Below are positions 14,937-22,340 of a DNA stretch of 33,594 nucleotides, piece after piece. The translations under genes were made by a program, and so were the position numbers. A model generated the notes under the pieces. That model ran no database searches. It was not told the DNA's origin and saw only the letters and a program-made list of their open reading frames with translations. Position 1 is the first letter of the stretch, and each line of letters begins with the position of its first letter. Location of the stretch: the NCBI GenBank assembly GCA_964467615.1, contig CAYXRK010000030.1, positions 1 through 33,594 on the forward strand, in the 5' to 3' direction. This DNA comes from CAYXRK01 sp964467615 (GTDB taxonomy: Bacteria; Hydrogenedentota; Hydrogenedentia; Hydrogenedentales; GCA-2746185).

Positions 14937-16310
14937 ATGTCCAATTGCTTCATGCACAAAATTCGCGCCGGCGCTGGGGCGCTGGCCATTCTTGTCGCGG
15001 CGCAGATTTCGTGTTGGGCGCAGGGGTTGACGGGGGAGCAGGAGCAGTCCCTGCGGGCGATCGCGCGGGGCGAACCGGGGGAGTGGCCGGGGCTGAGCGC
15101 GGACCAGCAGGCGCTCGTGCGGGAGAAGGCGGAGTCGTATCTGGTGCGTTATCAAGAGGCGCACCAACCGCATGGGTCCACGGCGGAAGTGTTGTGGACG
15201 GACCGTGAGCGGTCGAGCGTCGAGCGGTACGAGGGGCTTGGCGACGGCGTTACGTGGACCGGGCACTATCTCGCCGCGCTCGCGCTGCGGCAGAGTGTCG
15301 AGCACTCGGAAGAAACGCTCGATGAGATTGTGGACGTTCTCGACCATCTCGATGCGTTGATTTCGATGACGGGGCGCGACGGCTACGTGCCGCGGTACGC
15401 GGGGCCGGCGGACGACCCGGCGTATGAGCGGTACTACAGCCGATATGGACGGGGGCCGAGCTTGTTTCGGCCGGGGCTTGGCACGCGCGCGTATCACGGC
15501 GTTGCAACGTATGAGGACCTCGTCTGGCTGGGTAATAGCTCGCGCGACACGTATGACGGCGTGCATTTCGGATTGGCGGCGGCGTGGGCCTACGTGGACG
15601 ACGAGGAAGTCCGCGCGCGAGTGAAGGCGCTCGTGATACGAATCGGGCGGCGTCTGGAAGCCGATCGGTTCTTCGTTCTCGATGGCCGGGGACACGTTAC
15701 GCGGCCCACGCTGCAATGGCGGTGCGCGTGGCTGCGGTTGTTGTTGAGCGCCGCGCCTGAAGAGTTCTCGCAGCTTCGCGCGAGGTACGTGCTTTTCTCG
15801 AAGGTGTTTCGCCGCGTCGGGTTTTCGTTGCGGCCCGTTTGGGCGAGCGATTACTTTCCGAACAATCTCGGCATGATTCGCATGTTCACGCTGTGTACGC
15901 TCGAGGACAACCCGGACATGCGCGCCGAGTATCAGGAGATGGCGCGGGAGGAATATCACCGGGAAGGCGCCACGCACCTGAACGCGCACTTCGCGGCCAT
16001 TTATCTGCTCGTGACGGGCGACGACGACGCGACCGCCACGGCGACGGTGGAAGGGTGCCTACTCGACTTTCCGAACGAGAAATGGGCGGGCCCGGTGGAC
16101 AACCGCGCACTGCCCGGCGTCGAAATGCGCGACGAGCGGTTCGCTCGCTATGCGTTTTTGCCGAGCGAACGTCCGCACAATGACTTTCTCTGGCAACGTC
16201 CTCCGGCGCTCGCCATCCGCACGCTCGACGAACCGCGCGAGTATCCCGGCGTCGATATGTTCCTGCCCTACTGGATGGCCCGTGTCGCGAGGATGTTGGC
16301 GCAGAAGTGA
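14937..16310 (+). CDS. Exported protein of unknown function, alpha-helical (six-hairpin-like)
   Basis: I do not recognise the family. The 457-residue product begins with a signal peptide (hydrophobic AGALAILVAAQISCWAQG, cleavage likely after WA or AQG). The rest is helix-rich with many Trp, Tyr and Arg, and repeated patterns such as WTGHYLAALALRQ, GVHFGLAAAWAYV and TLQWRCAWLRLLLS. Acidic and aromatic surfaces (DGYVPRYAGPADDP, WASDYFPNNLGMIR, RPHNDFLWQRPP) recall alpha/alpha-barrel proteins such as glycoside hydrolases or lyases acting on polysaccharides. No catalytic motif can be assigned. An alternative ATG at 14952 would still keep the signal peptide. It is convergent with the nuclease gene downstream. 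An extracytoplasmic polysaccharide-related role is only a guess. Confidence 0.75.
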   Translation: MSNCFMHKIRAGAGALAILVAAQISCWAQGLTGEQEQSLRAIARGEPGEWPGLSADQQALVREKAESYLVRYQEAHQPHGSTAEVLWTDRERSSVERYEGLGDGVTWTGHYLAALALRQSVEHSEETLDEIVDVLDHLDALISMTGRDGYVPRYAGPADDPAYERYYSRYGRGPSLFRPGLGTRAYHGVATYEDLVWLGNSSRDTYDGVHFGLAAAWAYVDDEEVRARVKALVIRIGRRLEADRFFVLDGRGHVTRPTLQWRCAWLRLLLSAAPEEFSQLRARYVLFSKVFRRVGFSLRPVWASDYFPNNLGMIRMFTLCTLEDNPDMRAEYQEMAREEYHREGATHLNAHFAAIYLLVTGDDDATATATVEGCLLDFPNEKWAGPVDNRALPGVEMRDERFARYAFLPSERPHNDFLWQRPPALAIRTLDEPREYPGVDMFLPYWMARVARMLAQK

Positions 16311-16389
16311 TGTAGCGCGAAGACGCGAAGGGCATGCGTTGGATGCGCTTCGTCTAAGACTTTGAAGCGCCGTGAAGCAAGTCTCAAAC

Positions 16390-16403
16390 GGAGGCCAACC
16401 TCC
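16390..16403. terminator. Small hairpin between convergent genes
   Basis: GGAGG-CCAA-CCTCC, a 5-bp stem with a 4-nt loop, lies in the 95-bp gap between the plus-strand exported-protein gene and the minus-strand nuclease gene. No U-tract follows on either strand, so terminator function is weakly supported. Confidence 0.25.
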
Positions 16404-16405
16404 TA

Positions 16406-17140
16406 TCAGAATCTTGTTTCCAAAGGCTGCTCTCGTTCCATCAAAGCATCCAAAACATCGACGACGCACTCGTGGGGTGTTCGGCCGCTGATATATGTCA
16501 AGAACTCCTCGACTTGTCCACGATAAACAACGGCTAACCTCGGATTGAAGATACAGTAGTCCGTCCACGCATACTGACGAGATGCGAGTGCAGCTACAAG
16601 GTAGCAGATCACTTGACGCAGGTCCGTGGATTCGAGGTTGCGATGTACAGTCTTCACTTCGTACAGAGTGTTGCTAGTGCAGAAATCAGCCTCCATTTCA
16701 TCGAGAATACCCGAACCCTTTATTCGAGGACGGAAACGGATGCGCTCATCTGGCTCAATCGAGTCTAAAAAGATATCATAGACGTTCAGAAGTAATTTCG
16801 CCTCATCGATCTCTTCTTGTGACGGGCTGAGCAAGTTAGATACGCCTCTGAGTGTCCCGATCGTACGCATTGCTCTCTCGACTGCATTTGGGACACTGGG
16901 TTGTTCGCCGAAGCGTTTGCCGTAGTTCTCCTGAGCACATTCGAACGCCAATTCCGCCACTAAATCAAATCTCTCTATATTTTCGCCTATTTCTACCGGC
17001 GATACCCGCCGACCGTCTCTCGTCATCAGTCGCTCTTTTCGCTCCAAATTATAGCGCCGCACAAACATCGGAGTGAGAAGCGGGAAATGCTGTTGCCAAA
17101 ACGAATGAAACGATTTTGAAAGTTGTTTTTCGGAGATCAT
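16406..17140 (-). CDS. PD-(D/E)XK nuclease, RecB/Cas4-like (RT-associated)
   Basis: This 244-residue protein has a long helical N-terminal half, then the nuclease core. The core is a GSGI turn (142-145), motif II Asp in EADF (D152), motif III EVK (E161-K163), and a following helix with DLRQVICY that gives a QxxxY motif (Q176, Y180), as in RecB and Cas4 nucleases. All catalytic positions are present, so a metal-dependent DNase activity is likely. The start is ATG 17140, whose ATGA overlaps the stop codon of the reverse-transcriptase C-terminal frame. That coupling shows the two proteins belong to one operon. Base composition is clearly AT-richer than in the surrounding genes, a sign of transfer. 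I cannot name the exact family by eye. Defence against mobile DNA is the likely setting. Confidence 0.8.
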   Translation of the reverse strand: MISEKQLSKSFHSFWQQHFPLLTPMFVRRYNLERKERLMTRDGRRVSPVEIGENIERFDLVAELAFECAQENYGKRFGEQPSVPNAVERAMRTIGTLRGVSNLLSPSQEEIDEAKLLLNVYDIFLDSIEPDERIRFRPRIKGSGILDEMEADFCTSNTLYEVKTVHRNLESTDLRQVICYLVAALASRQYAWTDYCIFNPRLAVVYRGQVEEFLTYISGRTPHECVVDVLDALMEREQPLETRF

Positions 17141-17358
17141 AAGGGAACTGCCGTTGATCGATTCATCCGCCCCTTGTACCAATCATCGATTACTTTCTCG
17201 TCTTTTGAAAGTGTAAGCGATGCATGGTTTCGCCAATGCTTACCCTCATCGTGCATGTAGTAAGACGCGACTATAAAAGCTTTTCTCTCCCATTTAGATA
17301 GAGAGCCGAATTGACGAAGCAAATCCGACAACCAATATGTGATACCCCATTTGGCCAT
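17137..17358 (-). pseudogene. Detached C-terminal segment of the reverse transcriptase protein (after a frameshift)
   Basis: These 73 codons, MAKWGITYWLSDLLRQFGSL to the TGA at 17137-17139, read as the natural C-terminus of the RT. The residues around the junction, VRKEIIL then I-MAKWG, join smoothly if five bases are removed. The RT frame ends in TAA, and two nucleotides later this segment opens with ATG (TAATCATG), so reinitiation could in principle make it as a separate peptide. Its stop overlaps the nuclease ATG in ATGA, which argues that the original RT extended to here. It holds a WERKAF...DEGKHW helix pair, probably part of the helical C-terminal domain of the RT. Confidence 0.7.
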
Positions 17359-17360
17359 GA

Positions 17361-18746
17361 TTAAATTAAGATGATTTCTTTTCGAACCAGAGGCGAGGGA
17401 TTGCTTGGGTAAAGTTCGATCAATATGCCTTCTTTTTCCGCAGTCTGGCGTTGGCCAAAAACTTGTAACAAAAAGCATAGATTCAAGTCGTTTTGGATCA
17501 GGTAGCTTTTCTCCGTGAATAGCCTCACCATTGTTGCGTCCGCCAAATCCTTGGTAGGTTCGTCGATTTCGGAGTAGAGACTTCTCAATAACCTCATTAC
17601 ATTACCAAAAACTGGTGCAAGGGTCTCAAGATTGTCTTGGTTCAGAAGCGTCGCAATCGCACGCGATTGTGGTAAGCCAGGCAATGCCCTTATCGCGGCA
17701 ATTGCTTGCTTGGTAATTTGGGCGTCGATATTTGTTTTGGCAATTTCTCTCGTTAGAATCCCCACGATATCGATAGAGGTTACCGCATCCTTTAATGTCT
17801 CGTAGTCCTCTTCAGCCGTCGGCGAATATGGATCGAAATGTACACTTAGTCGCATCAACCGGGCTTCTGGAGGCAGAACGTTGACATCGTCCGTTTCTGC
17901 TAAATCGAGATTCTTTGACGCCTCTCTAAGTTCATCAGTTGCAAGTATCCGCGTTTTTGTTTTCTGTAAAGACAAGCCTTCATTGAAGAGAATTTGAGCA
18001 AGAAATGCCAGATGGCTAAAGGCTTGTTGTTTGGATTCGGCAAATATATGGAAGTCGTCGACGTAGCGGCAAAACGGTATGCCTTTTCTATGCAGAAAAA
18101 GGTCGACCGGGTTTAGTGCTAATTCGGCGAGAATGCGGGACGCTGGGCCTCCAATTGGCAATCCGTAAGACCGGGTTTGGGAGAATCGCGAAATCAACCC
18201 TTTGATTCGCATTCGTTCCTCGTCGTGCTGTCCTAATCGTTGTAGTTCATTTTCCAATCGGTGATGCGCGACTCGCGGATAGAAGTCGGCGACGTCAGCC
18301 AGCAAAACGACGGGATAGTGATGGGATTTCTCCAACGCCGCTTGTTTGTAGTTACGCCATGTGAAATTCCCGAATAGACGCCCCGTCGTATGATTTGGCG
18401 CGAACCTATATGAGAACACGATGGCGTCGGTGGTCGGGAGGCGTTTTGTTTCGATGGTTTCGGCAATCGAAAGAACGAGGGAAAGAAAGTAGAGATTCCA
18501 ATATGGGTCAATCTGAGTGGCCCAGCGAAAGCTTGTATAACCGAGCGGTACAAGCGCATTGATGTTCTCTGGGGGTTGGGTCGCGAGATACTCGTTGAAG
18601 TTGGATTCAATATGTTTTAGTACCTTCACGACCTCACTCGGCGAATCCCGACATGGGAATCGATCCAAAGGCGAAGGGAAGATGTCGGTGTCACCGAAGG
18701 AGGCCACGTTTGCGATAGCCAAATCGAATGCGTCGTCGCGCGTCAT
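17361..18746 (-). CDS. Reverse transcriptase (non-retron, defence-type UG/Abi-like), truncated by a frameshift
   Basis: This 461-residue RT has motif A DVADFYPRV (D151), motif B-like YGLPIGGPASRILAE (195-209) and the catalytic RYVDDFHIF (YVDD, 228-231). The residues after it, NEGLSLQKTKTRIL, fit RT motifs D/E. The N-terminus MTRDDAFDLA with FGDTDIFPSP looks like the start of a bacterial stand-alone RT of the unknown-group (UG)/Abi kind. The part after about 300 is helical, like the repeat domains fused to those RTs. There are no maturase, integrase or CRISPR domains. ATG 18746 is preferred over an upstream GTG (18809) because it begins the family-like start. A TTAAT tandem duplication near 17364-17373 shifts the frame, so the protein stops early. 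Without it the gene would encode 534 residues and abut the nuclease. The gene is AT-rich relative to its flanks, suggesting acquisition. Confidence 0.88.
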   Translation of the reverse strand: MTRDDAFDLAIANVASFGDTDIFPSPLDRFPCRDSPSEVVKVLKHIESNFNEYLATQPPENINALVPLGYTSFRWATQIDPYWNLYFLSLVLSIAETIETKRLPTTDAIVFSYRFAPNHTTGRLFGNFTWRNYKQAALEKSHHYPVVLLADVADFYPRVAHHRLENELQRLGQHDEERMRIKGLISRFSQTRSYGLPIGGPASRILAELALNPVDLFLHRKGIPFCRYVDDFHIFAESKQQAFSHLAFLAQILFNEGLSLQKTKTRILATDELREASKNLDLAETDDVNVLPPEARLMRLSVHFDPYSPTAEEDYETLKDAVTSIDIVGILTREIAKTNIDAQITKQAIAAIRALPGLPQSRAIATLLNQDNLETLAPVFGNVMRLLRSLYSEIDEPTKDLADATMVRLFTEKSYLIQNDLNLCFLLQVFGQRQTAEKEGILIELYPSNPSPLVRKEIILI

Positions 18747-18933
18747 TGTGGATTCTTCATCGGGAGCTTGATCCCTATCGACTCTAGCACGGGTATTAGA
18801 TACTTTCACAACGTGCGCTAGCGGTGACGACTTGTTGCCGCCCTTTCGTTATCTTGAAGTTTGTCAATCCGCCGGATGTAGCGTGAGGGCACGCTTGCGA
18901 AATGTGCGGGCTGGGCCGTAGGCTTTGCGGGCC

Positions 18934-20685
18934 ATGATGGAACGAATCGGGGAACCGTTGGAGGCGTTCGAGCGCGCGTTGGACGCGTTTCGAGGCGAGG
19001 CCGCGCGATTTCCGGAGGTATCGGCGCGGCTGTTCGAGGGATCGCGCGATTGGATCGATCTGTTGACGTATAAGCTCGTGCCGCATCTCGCGGGCGAGGG
19101 ATGTTTGGTCGCGGTGGTGGCTGGCGGGACGAACACCGGGAAGTCGACAATCTTCAACGTGTTGGCGGGCGTGGCGTTAAGCCCCGTGGTGAACACCGCC
19201 GCGGCGACGTGCCATCCCGTGCTGGCCGCGAACGAGCGGCGGCGCGCGCAATGTTTGCAGGCGAAGCTCGTGCCGGAGTTTGCACCGTTGCCGCTTGGGG
19301 ACGGCGGCGGGCCGACGGATCGCGAGGCAACGGCGACGGCGTTGTACGTGGGGCTGGCGAGTTCGCTGCCGGACCATTTGGTGATCATGGACACGCCGGA
19401 CGTGGATTCAATCGACACGCGTAATTGGGAAATCGCCGATCACATTCGCGCGGCGGGCGACGTGATGTTGGCGCTGATTACCGGGGAGAAGTATCGAGAC
19501 GAGCGGGTGGTGGCGTTTTTTCGGGAGGCGCTCGCCGCCGGGCGACTGGTGTTGCCGGTGATGAACAAGGCGAACCCCGCGAACGATTTCGACGTGGCCC
19601 GGAAGCAATTGGCGGAATTCATGTCTGACACGCGGGCGCAGGGGCCGTGTTTCGTGGTGGGCCACGATTTCGATATCGCGTCGAAGCCGGACGTGCGAGT
19701 TGCGGGCATCGACGGCGGGCCGGACTTGCGCGAGTATCTCGAGACGCGCGACGTGGCGGCGATCAAGGAAAGCGTGTTCGGCGACACGGTGCGGAAGTTC
19801 GCGGCGAGCGCGGGGGAGTTTGTCGACCTGATCGACTCGACGGCGCGGGACATTCGCGCGATCATTCGTGACATGGAGTCCAGCGCGACAAAACACGCCG
19901 CCGAGTATGACCCAGCGCCGGGATCCGCGGTGGGCGGATTGTTTCACGAGTTCGTGCAATCCAAGCGCGGCCCGGTGCGGCGGATGATCGGATCGGCGAG
20001 CACGACGCTATTTCGCGGCGTGTCGGCGGTGGGGAAGCGCATCTCGGGAGCGCTGCTGAAGCGAATTCGGCTCGAGGGCGGCGACGCGGACGAGAACATC
20101 GAGGAGCGTCACGCGCGCCAGGCGATGCAGCTTGCGCGGGAATGCGCGGCGCGGTGCATCGAAAGGGCGGGGCGCTCGCAGGGGCCGTTGCGCGGAATGC
20201 TGTCGGCGGCGGTGGATGCGTTCGACACGAACACGAGCGTACAGGCTGCGGCAGCCGGGGCGGCTGTCGGAGGGCCGGTGTCGGAGACGTTCCGGGCGCA
20301 CGCGATGCGGACGCTCGATGCGTGGTGGGAGGATCACAAGAACCGGCGCAAGGTGTTGGAGGGTCTCGATGTGCTGCTGGCCGCTATGCCCGCGGCGATC
20401 GCGGCGCCGATTTCGTTGTACACGGGCGGCGTCGGGGCGTCAGAGGCGGTGGTGTTCATCGGGCCGATCGCGGCGCAATTCGTGACGCGCGTGATGGAGT
20501 ATCAATTCGGCGACGCGATGTTCGATTTCCTTTCACCCTGGAAGCGCGAGCAGCAAGCGCGATTGGCGGAGTCGCTCAAGCTGCACGTCGTGCGGCCGCT
20601 CACCCGCGAGCTCGAGGCGTGTCTCGCCGTGCTCGAAGGCGAACACGCGCGCGAACTGCGGAGGCGTCAAGCCGAATGTCGCTGA
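18934..20685 (+). CDS. Dynamin/Era-like GTPase A (first of a tandem pair)
   Basis: This 583-residue P-loop GTPase has Walker A GGTNTGKS (64-71), switch/G3 motif MDTPDVDS, and a degenerate G4 VMNKAN in place of NKxD. The region after the G domain is long and helical (about 290-580). It contains an Ala/Gly-rich hydrophobic stretch AAMPAAIAAPISLY...EAVVFIGPIAAQFV that could insert into or lie on a membrane. The size and architecture suggest a bacterial dynamin-like or YfjP/Era-related GTPase that acts at membranes. The partner is the next gene, which overlaps it by 10 bp. The start is ATG 18934; an adjacent in-frame ATG at 18937 is equally possible. It is divergent from the RT across about 190 bp. 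GC content is host-like, so a shared origin with the RT island is not shown. Confidence 0.8.
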   Translation: MMERIGEPLEAFERALDAFRGEAARFPEVSARLFEGSRDWIDLLTYKLVPHLAGEGCLVAVVAGGTNTGKSTIFNVLAGVALSPVVNTAAATCHPVLAANERRRAQCLQAKLVPEFAPLPLGDGGGPTDREATATALYVGLASSLPDHLVIMDTPDVDSIDTRNWEIADHIRAAGDVMLALITGEKYRDERVVAFFREALAAGRLVLPVMNKANPANDFDVARKQLAEFMSDTRAQGPCFVVGHDFDIASKPDVRVAGIDGGPDLREYLETRDVAAIKESVFGDTVRKFAASAGEFVDLIDSTARDIRAIIRDMESSATKHAAEYDPAPGSAVGGLFHEFVQSKRGPVRRMIGSASTTLFRGVSAVGKRISGALLKRIRLEGGDADENIEERHARQAMQLARECAARCIERAGRSQGPLRGMLSAAVDAFDTNTSVQAAAAGAAVGGPVSETFRAHAMRTLDAWWEDHKNRRKVLEGLDVLLAAMPAAIAAPISLYTGGVGASEAVVFIGPIAAQFVTRVMEYQFGDAMFDFLSPWKREQQARLAESLKLHVVRPLTRELEACLAVLEGEHARELRRRQAECR

Positions 20686-22337
20686 GCCTGCCGGACATAT
20701 TGGAGCGGCTCGACGCGCTGGCCGCGTATGACGGGCCTTGGACGGTGATGCGCGAGGAGGCCACGCGGCTCCGCGAGCGCGCCGCCGAACTGCGCCAACG
20801 CGAAACGCGCCTCGACGACGTCTTGATCATCGCGCTGGCGGGCGGATCGGGCGTCGGCAAATCAACGCTGCTAAACGCACTCGCGGGCGACGAGTTGGCG
20901 AAGACTTCAGAATTCCGTCCGTGTACCTCGACGCCGACGATTTACCATCCGCCGGGGACGAAGCTGCCGTTTGATCCGTCGTGGAAACGCGTGTCCGGAT
21001 CGGCGCTGGAGCATTTGGTGATCGTCGACACGCCGGACTCGGACACGGTGGTGAAAGAGCACCGGGAAATTGTGATCGAGGTGCTCAAACAGGCAGACCT
21101 GATTTTTGTATGCGCGGACGCGGAAAAATACCTCGACGAAGCAACCTGGTCGTTGCTGCGGCCCCTTCGCGGAGAGCGGACCATCGTCTGCATCGAGACA
21201 AAAGCGGGACCGGCGGAGAGCGTGCGAGGCGATTGGGAGGCGCGTCTCGCGGAAAATGGAGTCGCTCTGGCGGCGTACTTCCGGGTGAACAGTCGGCGCA
21301 CGTTTGACCGCAAACTCAGCGGCGCGGCGCCCGGCGCCGATGAGTACGACTTTACCGCACTCGAGGCGTTTTTGCGCGAAGAGTTGACGCGAGAACGGAT
21401 TCGGCGAATCAAACGTTCAAATGCGACGGGGCTCCTCACGAGGACGATTAGCGGCCTTTCCGAGCGATTGGCTGAAAAGCGCGATGGACTCGATCGCGCG
21501 CTCCGGTCCGTCGAAGCCGCAGATCGCGCCCTCGCGCAGGAGTGCTTGGAGTTCGTCGAGGAACGACTGTTTGCCGAGCCGCATTTGTGGACCCATGCCT
21601 TGGGACGCGAGACAGGGGTGCGCGCGAAGGGGTTTGTCGTGAACTTGTACCGAGTGATCGAAGGTATTCGCGGGCTTCCCGCGCGGCTCGCGGGGCTGGC
21701 ATTTTGGCCGGTGCGCGGCGTGGGGCAACAGGCCGCTGCGATGTTGAGCGCGGGCGGATTGATTGATGATGAACTGCGATTGGCGCCGGAAGATTTGCGA
21801 GGCCGGTTCGACACACATCGAGGAGAAGTATCTCTCGAACTCGCGAAGGCGAGGTTTGCAACGACCGGAGACGACGGATTTCCAGCGTTCGTGGAATCGT
21901 TGAACGGACGGATTGGCGCAGTGCTGCGTGGGCCGGCGCGGGATCGCATCGTGGCGCGCGCACGTATCATCACAAGTTGGCCGACGACCGCGTTGTTCGA
22001 CGCGTTGCCGCTGTTGTTCTTCGTCGTGTCCGCGTATCAGATCGTGGCGACATATTTTCGCGGCGAGTTTCAGGACGCGGGCTTTTTCGTTCATGCCGGG
22101 ACCGTGCTCTTGATTCTACTCACCATCGAGATTGCCGCGTTGTCGTTCACGGTGCGATGGCTGGCGGGCGCGTCGCGTCGTGCGTCACTGAATGATCTCC
22201 GGATTGCGCTAAGCGGCGCGGGCTTGGCGTTCTCGATAGAGCGTAGCGCGTTGAAAGAGGCGGCGGAGTTGATCGAAAAGGCCGGGCACTTGTGGGCCGA
22301 AGTGCGTGCAGAGACCGCGCAAAATGAAAAGTCGTAA
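20676..22337 (+). CDS. Dynamin/Era-like GTPase B with C-terminal membrane helices
   Basis: This 553-residue protein starts at ATG 20676, ten bases before the stop of GTPase A. The overlap and GGAGG about 11 nt upstream indicate coupled translation. It has Walker A GGSGVGKS (56-63), G3 VDTPDSDT, and a diverged G4 (IETKAG). The early Pro-Cys-Thr-Ser-Thr-Pro stretch is a switch I-like threonine region. After a long helical region it carries two transmembrane helices (ALFDALPLLFFVVSAYQIVA and FFVHAGTVLLILLTIEIAAL), with a short loop between them, and a C-terminal helix. The two-gene arrangement, one member membrane-anchored and one soluble, recalls paired bacterial dynamin-like proteins, which assemble heteromerically. 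Membrane remodelling or stress protection is inferred. Its stop lies 3 bp from that of the convergent glycosyltransferase gene. Confidence 0.8.
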   Translation: MSLSLPDILERLDALAAYDGPWTVMREEATRLRERAAELRQRETRLDDVLIIALAGGSGVGKSTLLNALAGDELAKTSEFRPCTSTPTIYHPPGTKLPFDPSWKRVSGSALEHLVIVDTPDSDTVVKEHREIVIEVLKQADLIFVCADAEKYLDEATWSLLRPLRGERTIVCIETKAGPAESVRGDWEARLAENGVALAAYFRVNSRRTFDRKLSGAAPGADEYDFTALEAFLREELTRERIRRIKRSNATGLLTRTISGLSERLAEKRDGLDRALRSVEAADRALAQECLEFVEERLFAEPHLWTHALGRETGVRAKGFVVNLYRVIEGIRGLPARLAGLAFWPVRGVGQQAAAMLSAGGLIDDELRLAPEDLRGRFDTHRGEVSLELAKARFATTGDDGFPAFVESLNGRIGAVLRGPARDRIVARARIITSWPTTALFDALPLLFFVVSAYQIVATYFRGEFQDAGFFVHAGTVLLILLTIEIAALSFTVRWLAGASRRASLNDLRIALSGAGLAFSIERSALKEAAELIEKAGHLWAEVRAETAQNEKS

Positions 22338-22340
22338 GCC

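Noticed and set aside
18747..18933. Retron-type msr/msd RNA upstream of the RT
   Set aside because: I could not find the inverted repeats and msd stem expected next to a retron RT, and the RT lacks the retron arrangement. A structured ncRNA is still possible but is not visible to me.
20142..20675. Upstream extension of GTPase B inside GTPase A
   Set aside because: The frame is open because of the GC-rich sequence, but its Gly/Arg-rich translation is a shadow of GTPase A. The true start is ATG 20676, by family and overlap.
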